Shown: positions 34,690 to 46,697 of the stretch, one piece after another | How the letters are laid out: every line of letters begins with the position of its first letter | Numbering within the stretch: the first letter of the stretch is position 1 | Origin: Hydractinia symbiolongicarpus | Taxonomy: Eukaryota > Cnidaria > Hydrozoa > Anthoathecata > Hydractiniidae | Assembly: GCF_029227915.1 (NCBI RefSeq) | Contig: NC_079888.1 | Coordinates: 6,381,001 to 6,445,000 of the forward strand | Direction of reading: 5' to 3' | DNA length: 64,000 nucleotides | The notes under the pieces: model-generated | What the model was told of the DNA's origin: nothing | Database searches by the model: none | What the model saw: only the letters and a program-made list of their open reading frames with translations | Made by a program: the position numbers and the translations under genes

Positions 34690-37365
34690 TATTTCAACAT
34701 TAGTGTCACAAATGAGACATTTTTTTGTTGCCACCATGACAATAGACTGCCTTTAATAGCATTTTTGGAATTAAAACACCATTGCACTTAACATTTCAAT
34801 AAATAACAAAATCATTATTCCAGCAACGGCTAACCAGCTAAGCCACCTTTGTTTTTAAAGTTTTTCTGTATAATCTTATAAAGACCATGTGACGAAACAA
34901 CCTAAATATGGCAACATTTTGGCAAATAACTTTAGCTACCTACTGTTTCTATTAATTGCAAATTTTAACAGAAATTATGCCAGTCAGATGAAACATTAAA
35001 GAAAAAGGGAAATTTTGGCAGGCCTTCATTTATTTTGACTGCGATTGCATCGTAAATGGACTGTTATTAAATCCTTCAACAAAATTCAACTTCCGGTAAA
35101 ATGCGGTCAACGGCAAAAAATGAAACATTGAAACGGATAACTAAATTGGGTTTTTAATTACCATGAACCTAAAATTAATACTCATGGACGGGATTAATGT
35201 TGTATCAACGGTGGTTTTGAATATCAAAAACAGGTGTATAAATAAAAGACTTTTTTTAAGAGTGAATTGAGTGGAATAATTTACGTCCAAACAACCTTTT
35301 TTAATTTGGTAGTACAACGAGAAAAAATTACTGGTTTGTTTTCAGCTCCTACCCCAGTTTCAATAGATACATCAAATCGCATAAATCTGTTAAAATTTCA
35401 AAACGTAATAATTTGCAAATAATAAATAAAAATATATCTATATGAGTGGTAGATAAACTTACGTGGTAGATAATGTTGAGTGATAGGTAAAAGTATGTGG
35501 TAGATAATGTTTAGTGGTAGATAAACGCAAGAGGTAAATAAATTTAAGAATTTAACTGTTCGCTCTAATTTAAAAGTATACAGGAAAACTCTAACTTACT
35601 GAGTTTGACGTTGAGATGCTCATTGTATCTTTTTCTTTTATTCTATAAAAAACAATAACGTAACAAAAACTTTCACTTTTTACAAAAAAGCGCACACGCG
35701 TAACAAAACCATTGACCGAGATAGCACTAACACTTGAACTCTTTTGTTCGGAAAAATATTTTTTCAACACCCTCTCCCCAGGATTCTTTGCCTTTTTAGT
35801 CGTCTTCACTTATATCAAAAAGACAAAGAAAACCTGGGGACGAGGGTGATTTCTCCAACTTTTGCGCGAAAGGCTACTGCGCACAACTTGTCAACCACCA
35901 CTAGAAAGTCATTTCATTTCTGCTATCGTTCTATTGACTTGTGTTGCATCCTACAACCTATATAAGGTCAATAAGCAGACATTAGGCATAAAAGAGCTAT
36001 GTCCTTATACAAACTGGCAATAAAATTAAAAAGATTACAAAATAAGTCGCTCGGTAAGCGAGCAAACTGTGAAAAGATATTTCTTCACAGTACGCCATGC
36101 TTTGTTATGAAATACATCTGATAATTAAGAAACACAAAGAAATATTGCTTTGCCGGGATGACAACAAATAAATAAATGACTGTGTACTATACATTCTTCA
36201 AGAAATTCGGTTATACCATACAACATTAATTCATATATATATTAGATACAATAAATTAGCACGAAAAGCAATCAATAAAAGCATTACACATAGTGTGACA
36301 TATTCCAAATAAATACAAACTATAATGCTGACGTAAGTAACACGGGTGAACTTTTTAGCGCGTCATCCTGGCCCTAGCTTGATGTGTAAGAGATACATGA
36401 AGTGAAACATGATCTATTGCATCACAAAGTCGCAACAAAGGAAAGAATGAGAATGTTTTTGTTTTCACGAGAATGGTATACGTGTTTCAAATGTTGTTCC
36501 TCATGAGAGCCTTTAGAAACTATGAGAAACTATTTTGTACTTAAGTACAGATTAAAAAGAAAAAAAAGCGTGTAGTAATCCTGCAATTATAGCTCATCAT
36601 TAAAGCTCTCAGGAGAAATGGTGTAAAGGTAATTTTTGTCACTTAAAAATGGTAGAAACTCATGTTGATTATTATTAACAACAAAGAAAGTTCTTTGTCT
36701 TTAATCCTTCAAATCGAATTGTAAGGCGGAAAAAACGTCAACAAATTGAACACAACACAACAGATTTTGGTGTTACATTTCGTTTGTGTAACCATGGAAA
36801 GTCATTATCCAAAGAAAAATCGTTATAGAATAAAACAGCAATGTAATACTAACTACAAGTTTCTGATCAGAGTTTGAAAAATTCGAAGTACTACTACTAC
36901 TAGACTAGTAAATTAGCAACAAAGTGCACTTATATAAGAGTAGATGATCGATATTTCTTGCAATAATTAAAACATTATTTAAAAAATCCAATGGCTGTTT
37001 TTTTTCTGATGGTGTTCTCTCCACAATCTAGCTACATATACACAATTTCTTTCCTCCCTGAACTTGTGGATACCATGCACGTCTTTTAAAACATTAAAAA
37101 TAGAACGAAACAGTAACAAACTAAAAATCTAAAAAAAAGAAGGTAAAACCAGCTTTTTAAAAAAACAAATTCGGGTTGCTTTTCAAAAATTCGGGTTGCT
37201 TTTTAAGTTAATATTCTAACTTGACATAAGAATAATCATTAAACATTGCAACTAGGCGAAAACAAAGTAACAGGATTATGAAAAGCTCTCGGCCAGCTAT
37301 ATAATACAAGGACTGTCATTTCGTCAGCTTGTCCTATAAATCCATAGTGCTTAAACTATTCTTCA
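34690..37365. other. Intergenic between convergent VWA-cadherin and ZnT genes
   Basis: No gene found. An AATAAA on the plus strand sits at 34798-34803. Short repeats of gtggtagataa(tgtt) occupy 35445-35545. A foldback MITE lies at 35768. Confidence 0.5.
35768..35848. mobile_element. Foldback MITE
   Basis: Arms caccctctccccagg and cctggggacgagggtg, with an inner stem ttctttgcctttttag against aaaaagacaaagaa. Same family as 7045. Confidence 0.85.
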
Positions 37366-37370
37366 TTGCC

Positions 37371-40300
37371 TTATGCTATAGTAACACCATTTGGTTGCTC
37401 TGTTTCGGTTTCAGTTTCAACCAAACGAGATTCTTTTTTGTTGGCATCACGTGCCGACTCTCCAGCACTGGTGTTACCACAGCACGTTCTTTCAGCACAA
37501 TTCTCATCACATTCCAACACACAAGCATCTATCAGCTTTTCGGTGGAGCCTGCTAAACTCTCAGAACATGCTGAAAATTCCGGCTGGATTGTCGTAGAAT
37601 GGATACCTTCGTTGTGGAAAAATTCTTTCAATTGGTTGGCGATGGCCATGTAGTCGGCTAACGTGTTGCAACGAACATGAGCAGACGCTAAAAATAGAAA
37701 AACAGAAGACTTTGCATAACAGAGAAGCAGTAAAATGCAAAAAAAAAATAACAAAATTAAAGTTATAAACTTTGCTGGTCAATGGCATAAAATAAAGAGT
37801 TCTAAAGCGTGCAAGCTTATATAAAACAACACAAAAAAAAACTAGTATAGAGACCATCCTGAACCATGATGTAATTTTAAGCTATGCATTTCATTTATTC
37901 CAGTGATGCATTTCTAAAATGCAATTACATTCGTTGATTTACCTACATCAACTACACTATAAGCATAACCTTTATATAAGTATAATCCCAGCCTAAACCT
38001 TTTATAAACATACCAAAGTTCAGAAATTTTCAACACTTAAGCATAATCCCAGCCTAAACCTAAGTGTAAGCACATTAGAGCCTTGGAAGTTTGAAATTTT
38101 TTTTTTCAAAACATGAAAGTAATCATACGTTCATATGTACATGTTTGGAAATCATTTTACAAGGCTAAACAATGTTTTATTATTTTAAAAGTGCAAATAA
38201 TGTGCAATATTTTTTTATTTATTTTATGTTTAAAAGGGAAAATGCATATAGCTTGGATATGCATTTAAAATGCATATCCAAGTTATATGGATTTTTTACT
38301 ACATTTTACTAGATGTGGGCACAGCCTTGTAAAAAAAATGTTCACTAGATTTTCATACACAAAGTAAACAAATACGCTGTTTAAGTTCAAAGTTTTATTT
38401 TTTACAATTGAGAGAAATTGAGCAAATATTTAGCTGCTGCAGCTGTACTATTTTATTTAACCAAGAATATAATTGTTTTATCTGTGTAATTCTCTCGCAA
38501 CCACAACTTTCTTTATTAACCACAACTATTTTTATTACCATGTCTACCTTTAGATAATTTCTGTCTGTATGCTATCTGTCCTCTTTTGTCTCAGCTTTTG
38601 TAAGTCTGATATGTCTCCTTCAGTGCAACATTACAGGAAAAGGAATCACTGTGAAATAGGTGGGCAAAATTCAATTCTATGGCGTGAAGTCCAAGATATA
38701 AAATATTCTGGTCTGGCAGATATATTCTTTTTAACATGGTCAGCAATTATATTTAAAATAATATTTGGCAGTTTTTTTCACTTGAATGAAGCTAAAATGT
38801 CAATTTATTAGATGGGTAATTTTGGTATTGCAAAGTGTGTTAAAAATGGATATATTAACTGTCAATGCAAGTTGTAAACCAAAGTAAAAATAGTAATTTG
38901 GATAACAGGACACCAATAAAACAAATACCACAATGCGTCAATATTTAAAAGTCTCTACTTTTCAATACCTTTGAATTAGTTCCTGACTAATCAGACAGAT
39001 ATTGCCAGTGACAAAATAAAAACGAAAAGAGAAGATTATATTACCAATTATTCTGTTGCCTGCAAGTTGCCAAATATGAAATTCATGTACACCTAAAACA
39101 CCTGGAATCCTTTCCACTAAGCGCTCTTGTATTTCTTGTATCTTGATATGAGTTGGTACTGTTTGCATCAGAATCATTGCTGACTCTTTCAGTAAAGGTA
39201 CAGATGTCTTTAATATGATCAACTAAAATGAAGATTTTTGAAAAAGTTCTCTTATGAAAATTCAGGCTAAAAAACAACACAACAAAAAGAAAACAGACAT
39301 TTTAATCTTGGCCTTTCCAATATCATTGGGTGTTTCTGAGAGTATAAAAAAATAGACGCCCTAGGAAAAAGGTTTGACAATTTTAAACAGCTACGTAGTC
39401 TGTTGACATGGAGATAGGCTCTGTTAGATGTGATGTTAAACATACATACTATAGACTAGTCTGTGGGCCGTGGATAAAGCCACAGGTTAACTGATCTTTG
39501 ATATACTATATTTTGTGTGTTTCGCTACTGCAGTACCATTTTACACAGACTCATACAGACAACAGCTATTATTATAGAGACATCACACTTACGTAGCCTA
39601 GAATAAACTCGCTTGTTCATGACATGATAATATTTATATTATTCAATGACACCACACTCTGTTTAATGACAATTTTTTCATAATATTTTTTTTAACATTT
39701 TGTATATAAAATAGGAAAGGGTTATTTTAGGAGAAGGACTACAATTAGAAGGCTGCTAGTCAAATTAAGAGAATTGGAATGTTTTATCGGATGACATGAA
39801 ACACTTACAACCAATAAAATACTCATCGCAGGATCAACATATAAAACCCATCTTCCATCTTCAAAGAGGATTATTAGAGCACTAATCATCACAATAACTG
39901 AACCAAGTGCATCTCCCAACACATGAAGATATACACCACGGATGTTCAGTTGGGAGGAACTTCCAGATTGAATGGCATCAACACTTTCTAAACAAAAATT
40001 TCTTCATCAAAATGTTAATGATTGTCTTTTCTGATATTGATAAATTTAACTGGTTTAAAAATAAAGCAATAATGAAGAACATTTAGGTCAAGATGGGATA
40101 ATAGAAAAATCCACTTGATTGGGCAAGCAATTGGTGGTGTCATTATTAGCTTGCTCAACTTTTTAAGAAATTTGTTACACAAATTCCTTTGTGTAATCAC
40201 TGATCAAAATAGTGTAAAGGATCATTTTTTATCAGTGATTGAGAAGACAAGGTTTATTGATGACATCATCAATCCATCAATTCTAAACAAGTGGCATGAC

Positions 40301-41416
40301 CTAGTTTTGGGGAATTAGCCGAATTTTAGTCTTAGATGTCTGCTAGTTACCCATGCGAAAGTTGATGTCAGTTATTTTCATCTGATTTATTGTCATTATG
40401 GAAATATATACTTTAGTTATCTCTTTAGTAATCATACATAATATCATAAATACATTATATATATTTATGATATTGTAAGTCGTGCAAAAGTACCATGTAT
40501 TTTATTGAATCCGACGCACATAATTATATATATACATATATTATTTATAGATAGAATGTTTAGTAGAAATCACAAAATTCATTTACTGGAAATTTTCAAA
40601 ACAAAAATCCCAAAGATTTCACAAAATGTTCTTATATATATACAAAAATAAAATTTCTAAAGAAAAATCAAAGTTTGTATATACAAATTTTTGCTGATTG
40701 CTTAAAAATAAGAATTAAAATCTACCTTGGCCATCTACATTAACCTCTACATGCATTTCAACTGGCTCTGTGTGTAAGTCAATAGTTTCTAATTCTAAAT
40801 TTGAAGATTGTAATAATGGAGACTCATTTGTGTTCTCTTTCTCCATATCTTTCTCCTTTTTCTTTTTATTATTTTGACCATCTGCATGACTATGTCCGTG
40901 GCTATGTCCATGTCCAACATGGCTATGTCTATCTCCACCATGACTATGTCCATGTCCGCCATGACTGTGACCATGTCCACCATGACTGTGACCATGTTGG
41001 TGAAATAGGAATAGACCAATCAAATTAACTAATAAACCAATGCCTCCTGTTATCAAAACTAACCGAGCATCTTCAATTTCCTCTGGTAAAATCATTCTTT
41101 TGAGTGCTTCAACAAAAATAGAAAAACAAAGTGCTGCCAAAAATACAGCATTTACTAATGCACCAAGTACTTCAGCCCGTGCCCAACCAAATGTATATCG
41201 TCCTGTTTGTTGCCTCTTTTTAGAATATCGTAGTGCAATATATCCAACTAGTAGTGAAACCACATCAGACAACATGTGAAATGAATCTGCAACTAATGCC
41301 ATTGACTTGGTGATATACCCAACAATAATTTCAACAAGAAAGAAAATGGTGGTAAGACCAATCATAGAAATAAATGAAGTCCTTTGACTTAATTGACAAC
41401 AACAACTTGGCGCCAT
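37371..41416 (-). CDS. SLC30A1-like: ZnT1-like zinc exporter (SLC30A1/SLC30A10 type), four exons
   Basis: Exons (minus): 40726-41416, 39809-39987, 39045-39222, 37371-37687, which sum to 1,365 nt, or 454 residues. All introns are GT-AG and in frame. It is a cation-diffusion-facilitator exchanging zinc for protons; ZnT1 types act at the plasma membrane. Zinc-site motifs are present: HMLSD in TM2 (His47, Asp51) and HVLGD in TM5 (His252, Asp256). Six hydrophobic segments are visible. The TM4-TM5 loop is histidine-rich, with repeats of GHGHSHGG. The C-terminal cytoplasmic part has GVHEFHIWQLAGNRIIG and the ZnT1 hallmark FHNEGIHSTTIQPEF, then a cysteine-rich tail (CVLECDENCAERTCCG). Length is close to family members of about 480-510. 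ZnT1 versus ZnT10 is not separable by eye; the Cys tail and TIQPEF favour ZnT1. Confidence 0.93.
38252..38282. repeat. Near-perfect palindrome in ZnT intron 3
   Basis: cttggatatgcattt, one base, then its exact complement. No function is evident. It could extrude as a cruciform. Confidence 0.8.
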
Positions 41417-42945
41417 ATTGTAGCAGTATTATATTTAACGAGTTCAGGCTAGCTATAAATCTTTGCTTTCTGTGTACATCCCTCTTTAGAAACTTATACT
41501 AGATATCTACCTAAAAGGATTATTAATTTAAAAAAGTAATTTCTTTACTACAAAGACGCATTGAAATTATGCATTAAACCTTTAACCCACTACTTACAAT
41601 TTATTTTAAATACTTACACAGGCAGCTACATAAATATGACATGGATTAAACCAGGAGAACAAAACAACAAAAAACAACAACCACAAAATGAAACCTTTGC
41701 AGTGTGCAAAATAAAAACGGTTTTAGGGAATCAGCTGTATCAGTTGTAAAGAATTGAAATAGAATTCAGTTCATATAATAGCTGAGGTTCCAAATCAATT
41801 TATATAAATAGCTCTGCCAAATTTAATCTTGCAATAAGAAATTTGTTCTTTGTAAAAAGATGATTTTGTTTTGATCGTTCGTTCTACACTGAGCGTCTAA
41901 GTACAGGGTAATTTGATACCGGCTGGATGTTTATAAATATTTAAGTGCCCTGTACTTAGCTAAACTCCATGACCCAGCGTCCGGTCGTTAGGTTTTCCTT
42001 CCTCCATATCCAGACCTTGTGTGTATTCCATGAGATTGAGAAAGATATTTCATTGAATGGGTTAGTACTGAATTGAAGGAATTCGCGTTGAAAACACATT
42101 AACTTGTCTTCTCGCGTAAATAAAGAGCTTTAATTTTACCTGCTGCCGTTTTTGGCACACCCATATTTTTTTTGGTAAATTTTCATCACCATTGTTTTTT
42201 CGCCGTTATACTCTTTTATATTTTATATTTTTATTATTCCCGCGTTTTATTTTTTTATTTTTTCAGTTATGTGGTTCAAATTGATTTAATACGATACGAT
42301 ACGATACGGGAATGTAATCCGTTAATTCGCGCTAATTAGTACACGCTTTGAAAATAAATTACTCGCAAGTCCTTGGTTTAATAAAGAGTATGGTTAGCGC
42401 GTAACACATGAAGCTCAAAGGTCAAGAGTTGACACGAAGACAAATTAATTGAATCCCAATTTGTACGAGAATTAAATATTTAGTACCTATATAATAGAAG
42501 AAAAAATTATAAAAAGGCTATAGTCGAACATTTAATCCATATTTCATTCAATTAAACTTAGATTTATTTTTGTATTTAACTTTATCTCATTGAGGAAGAT
42601 TAAAGAAGATATTGATTTCATTGACAATTGTACTAAAATAACCACTTAAAAGATCGTACCACACATCAATAAGTCCTTAGTCGATACTTTAAAAGGTATT
42701 CCTTAGTTTCGATGGCGACGTTAGTATCCATCCCTAATGATTTTAAAAAGAATTGTTCTTTTATAATTAGAAGTTTTTTGTTATTAAAGAAAATGGTTAT
42801 TAAAAAACGCTTTTTTCATTCTATAGACATAAACTGTATACGAATTGACAATTTAGACCCTCTACCCCATCCTCGTCGCCAAAGTTTGTTGCTTTACTTT
42901 GCCTCTACCCTTCTTACACATATTTTAAGGTATTGAACATGCAGT
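41417..42945. other. Upstream region of the ZnT gene and intergenic DNA
   Basis: No gene recognised. A perfect 12-bp inverted pair (ctaagtacaggg at 41897-41908 and its complement at 41948-41959) lies about 480 bases before the ZnT start codon. A four-copy acgat pentamer run sits at about 42290-42306. I found no clear metal-response element. Confidence 0.45.
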
Positions 42946-42949
42946 TTTG

Positions 42950-43014
42950 AATCTCGACCCCAGGGATTCTTTGCAGTATATAACGAAAATTAAAAATTCC
43001 TAGGAACGAGCTTG
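42950..43014. mobile_element. Foldback MITE, short copy
   Basis: Arms atctcgaccccagggattct and attcctaggaacgag. Same family as 7045. Confidence 0.75.
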
Positions 43015-43178
43015 AAAGAATGGTTTAAGATTTATCAGGAGAAAATAAACTGAAGTTGAATGTCAAGTGGGTGAACAAACTGGTCACGAGGGCATCTTGT
43101 ATCTTTTTTAACGATTATAGAAAAGAAACAACAGGCGCTAAGAACGAGGTTGGCGGTTACGAAAAAGATATCAAATTG

Positions 43179-43279
43179 CAACCTCGATCTCAGGACCTAT
43201 TGCCTCTTTTTTACATATGACGGCGAGACTGCCAATAAGCGCAGCGCTGGTGAGAGACAAAAAGCCTGAGAACGAGGTT
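43179..43279. mobile_element. Foldback MITE
   Basis: Arms aacctcgatctcaggacct and the complement-like gcctgagaacgaggtt. The centre holds agcgcagcgct. An orphan right arm of the same family (cgctaagaacgaggttgg) precedes it at about 43135-43153. Confidence 0.8.
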
Positions 43280-43604
43280 GATGCAAATATATACAATATT
43301 ACTGTGTGTTATCTTTCATGTTATCTTTTCCTCTCCTGTAATCATCAAATTTTATATACAAGAGAAGGAAAACAAACTTCGTCTCGATCAATTTTGCATG
43401 TAGGCGTATCATATACAGAAAACATTCAGTAGCTAAATTATCTTTTCAGCTGAAACAGCGGTATGGCTTTTGCGGTTAATTTAAAAAACATCTCATTAGA
43501 CATTAATCAGATTTTAAAAGGATAACACGCCAAGTTCAATTTTGAAAATTTAAGTACCGAACGAAGCTCTTCGGCTTACGCCATCAACAGGATAGCGTTT
43601 TAAG

Positions 43605-44296
43605 GCCGGTTTCCATACAACTGCATTTTGCGCCCAGTCGTAAAAAGCGCCGTGACTTTTGATCTACGCATGCGCATTATCAAAATGCGCTGGGGCGATT
43701 TAAAAAAAGTTGAACAGGCTCTACTTTTTGCGAGCTACATTTTGCGCTTTAGCTTAACAGTCAATCAAAAGGTAGCAATCTACATGAATTACGAAAGAAT
43801 TTTTAATTAGATCATTTCAATATGCCTAGCAAAATCTCGTTTCTGTGTTAAATTTTTGTCAAAGCCAAATGAATGTAGAGAAACGGAATATATATCAATC
43901 AAGTGAAGTAGATGAAAAACAAAATAACATTAATGAGTCTGTGGAGGCACAAAGAAACAACATTGTAAACAAACTTAAAAAGACTACTCGTGATCTGACG
44001 ATATTAAATCCATAAGCAAAACGTTGTATAGTCCTTTGATTATTCTTTCTATGGAAAGTCGTCTCATCCACATGTTTTTCTTACGTATTTTACAACGTTG
44101 TTTATTTCTACGCCGTAAAAATATTGCGAGGACTACTCTCAAATTTTGCAGCAACAAATATCGTCTGTTTACATCAGCCATGTTTTGCAAAAAACACGTG
44201 AGCAAAAATCGCTAAATGGTAATGGTTCGGTATATGTGATAAAAGTCGCGGCGCATTTTACGACTGGGCGCAAAATGTAGCTGTATGGAAACCGGC
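43605..44296. mobile_element. 692-bp non-autonomous element with about 52-bp TIRs
   Basis: The left arm gccggtttccatacaactgc, followed by attttgcgcccagtcgtaaa, matches the complement of the right end with about five mismatches over 52 bp. The inner sequence has no transposase. The ORFs at 43628, 43984 and 44024 lie inside it and are not genes. No clear target duplication is seen (flanks ttttaag and atttacc). Confidence 0.8.
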
Positions 44297-44299
44297 ATT

Positions 44300-45460
44300 T
44301 ACCACACAATACACTCTTTTTTTAAAAAAGAGAATATACTGGATAAGAATATCTGACTGGGATCTGAGGTTAAAAAAATAGGTCTATTGTTTAGAACAAT
44401 AGAGAAATAAATAGAGAAAAAAGAATAATGACCAGCCTGGTTAGAATTTTAGTGACAAAATTCTCCAGTCCTTAACTTTAGAATCAATTTCAGCCTTGAT
44501 TCTACGAAACAAACATCATTGCTTCGATGTCCGAAGTTAAATAATAATATTAAAAATAAATCCCAGAGAACTTGATTGGAAGCTTTGTTTACAACATGGA
44601 AGACGTAAAGTGAAATGAAAGAAATATTTAAAAAGTAAAAAAAGAAGCAATATACAACCAAATAAACCAGTTTCTCTCTTTTTAAAACAATTTGTCGTTC
44701 GTAAATTGCTTCTCTCGATTTATTTTCATCTTGATAGATTAGCTTAATAACTTATTACAATTCTCCTAAGAAACAAAAATTAGTAGGAAATTAGCTGTGT
44801 ACCACATGCGATGCAACGTTGTCCTAACGGAAATTCATTCGTGTGTATAGATATATGATATAATAGAAAACATAACCAGTCTCTGCAAATACAATTTTAC
44901 AGCGACGACCTTCCTTAATCCACACGAACTTATTTGCATAAAGAAAATAAAAGTTTTTATGTAAATTGATTACGTCAAAATATATTATCACGACGGCCCT
45001 AGCCATCAAGGGGTCAGTGGTCTTTCCTACACACCTATGTTTGTCTGAAAAAAAAAGATGTTTTCGTACTTAATTTTAAAGAAGTTTTTAAACATCGTGG
45101 CAATAGTCGGGATCCTTGGTTGCCGTTATGCTCGACTCAGACTCTTTTTAAGAAAACCACGTTTTAAGGCACCACCTTTTTTATTGTGTGTGAGTTCTCG
45201 AAGTCGTGAAGCAACGCCGTTCTTTCGAGAACAACTAAATTATATAACATTGTCATTTATTGAGACTCATTTATATTAATGTCCTTGTCAGACAATTGAG
45301 CATTTGTTAGCAGCACCAAGTTAGCAGTTCGTTTCCAGGATTTTCCGTTGCTTTCTGACATATTGTTGAAGTGAAAGAAGATGTAAAAGCTCCGGAATCG
45401 AAGTTCACTTATTGCAAGCCTTATTTGAAGATGTTTTCTTTCTACGACGCAAGCATGACA
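44300..45460. other. Intergenic, nothing recognised
   Basis: The 73-residue ORF at 45058-45279 and others show no domain or splice support. Confidence 0.5.
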
Positions 45461-45462
45461 AC

Positions 45463-45527
45463 TAACCTCGTATGATATTTTTTTCGCTGTTCGAGATTGT
45501 CAGAAAAAGAGCCCTTAGGAAGAGGTT
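45463..45527. mobile_element. Foldback MITE, diverged copy
   Basis: Ends actaacctcgt and agcccttaggaagaggttgg are recognisable but decayed arms of the CCTCG family. Confidence 0.5.
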
Positions 45528-45539
45528 GGTGTCATGTAA

Positions 45540-45930
45540 AGGCTGATCTCCATTAGGCGAATTTTGGTCGCTCGGCCTCTGGCGATCCGAGTGGATAAGC
45601 GACTGTTAAATCTTCATATGCCAGAGGGAAGTAAGATGAGCGAGAAAAGTTTAACTTAAAAACATGGGTTTTATTTTCATTCTTCTGCAGAAAAGTATTT
45701 TAGCACATTTTTTAGCATGTTTATAATTTTGATTCTGATTGGCTCTCAAATATTTGTGACGTCAAATATCGCCAACGATCGCTGAAAAAGCTCAAACTGT
45801 CAACTCCTTTGGCGATCTCTCAGCGAACAGTTCATGTTACGCAATTTTACGTAAACAAACCTTATGCGCACGCTCACATCCCAATCGCCAGAGCCCAAGC
45901 GACTAAAATCCGCCCGATGGGGATCAGCCT
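45540..45930. mobile_element. 391-bp TIR element with TAA target duplication
   Basis: The left end aggctgatctccattaggcg and the right end complement aggctgatccccatcgggcg match over about 45 bp. TAA flanks both ends (45537-45539 and 45931-45933). A 3-bp T-A-rich duplication is typical of PIF/Harbinger-derived MITEs. It is a non-autonomous element. Part of the 85-residue ORF at 45809 lies in it and is not a gene. Confidence 0.82.
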
Positions 45931-45933
45931 TAA

Positions 45934-46690
45934 TACTTTACTTTTTATCCAGAAAGTGCTTTATTTAAAAAACCATGCAAGCTCGTCCCCAGGGTTACTT
46001 GCCTTTTTGACGACGAGAGCAGCGGCAAAGAAATTTGTTAGCCGTCAATTAGGTGATTATCGGTGATTTGTGTAAAAAAGGATATGCAAGTAGGAAGTCC
46101 GTATGTGATACATATCACAGCTACGTTTAAAACTCTTCGATAATCAAATCACATGAAACTTTTTTTGGGGGAATTGTTGGTACTTCCAAGGCACTATAGC
46201 CAGTCGTAATATGAGAAGCCGCGATACGATTCAATTGTGCCTGTGAACTGCAATTGAGCACATAATTAATGAAACAAAGGTGATTTTTTATTTTCTCTCA
46301 GAAATTCATTGAGTTTTAGGATTTCTTTCAAGGATTTTTAGTAGGCGTGGAAACCCTGTAAAAAATTCTAGATACAAAAGGCAGGAGTTTCCTTGACTAT
46401 TTAGTTTATTCCTGACACAATACATGTCAAGTTTTTTTAAAATCTTGAATTGCACTTTATTTTTTCCTCATAACAAAACCTCTTCTAACTCTCTGATTTT
46501 TCTGAATTCTATTCCTACACTCCCTAAATGTTTGGCCAACTTCAAAATACTGACATGTTACATATCGCGGGCCATACTAAATTAGTATTTCAGCAGGGTT
46601 AACGTTCCACAATTACAATGTATCAAAAGCAAAACAGTCACGCGTTGAGACAATGACGAATGTTGTTAGAATGAAAAGTCATTTATTTGA
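45934..46690. other. Intergenic, with one MITE arm
   Basis: gctcgtccccagggttactt at about 45980 is a single arm of the foldback family. The rest is AT-rich and unassigned. It is downstream of the minus-strand RPL29 gene. Confidence 0.5.
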
Positions 46691-46697
46691 TGCTAGT

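Noticed and set aside
37329-37857. Plus-strand ORFs and the longer minus ORF at the ZnT 3' exon
   Set aside because: The plus-strand ones are shadows. The upstream part of the minus ORF before 37687 is intron, as the acceptor and phase match exon 3.
40795-41028. ORFs rich in Met/Asp/Val or His over the zinc transporter
   Set aside because: Frame shadows of the GHGHSHGG-coding repeats.
43628-44215. Three short ORFs
   Set aside because: All lie inside a non-autonomous inverted-repeat element and have no protein family features.
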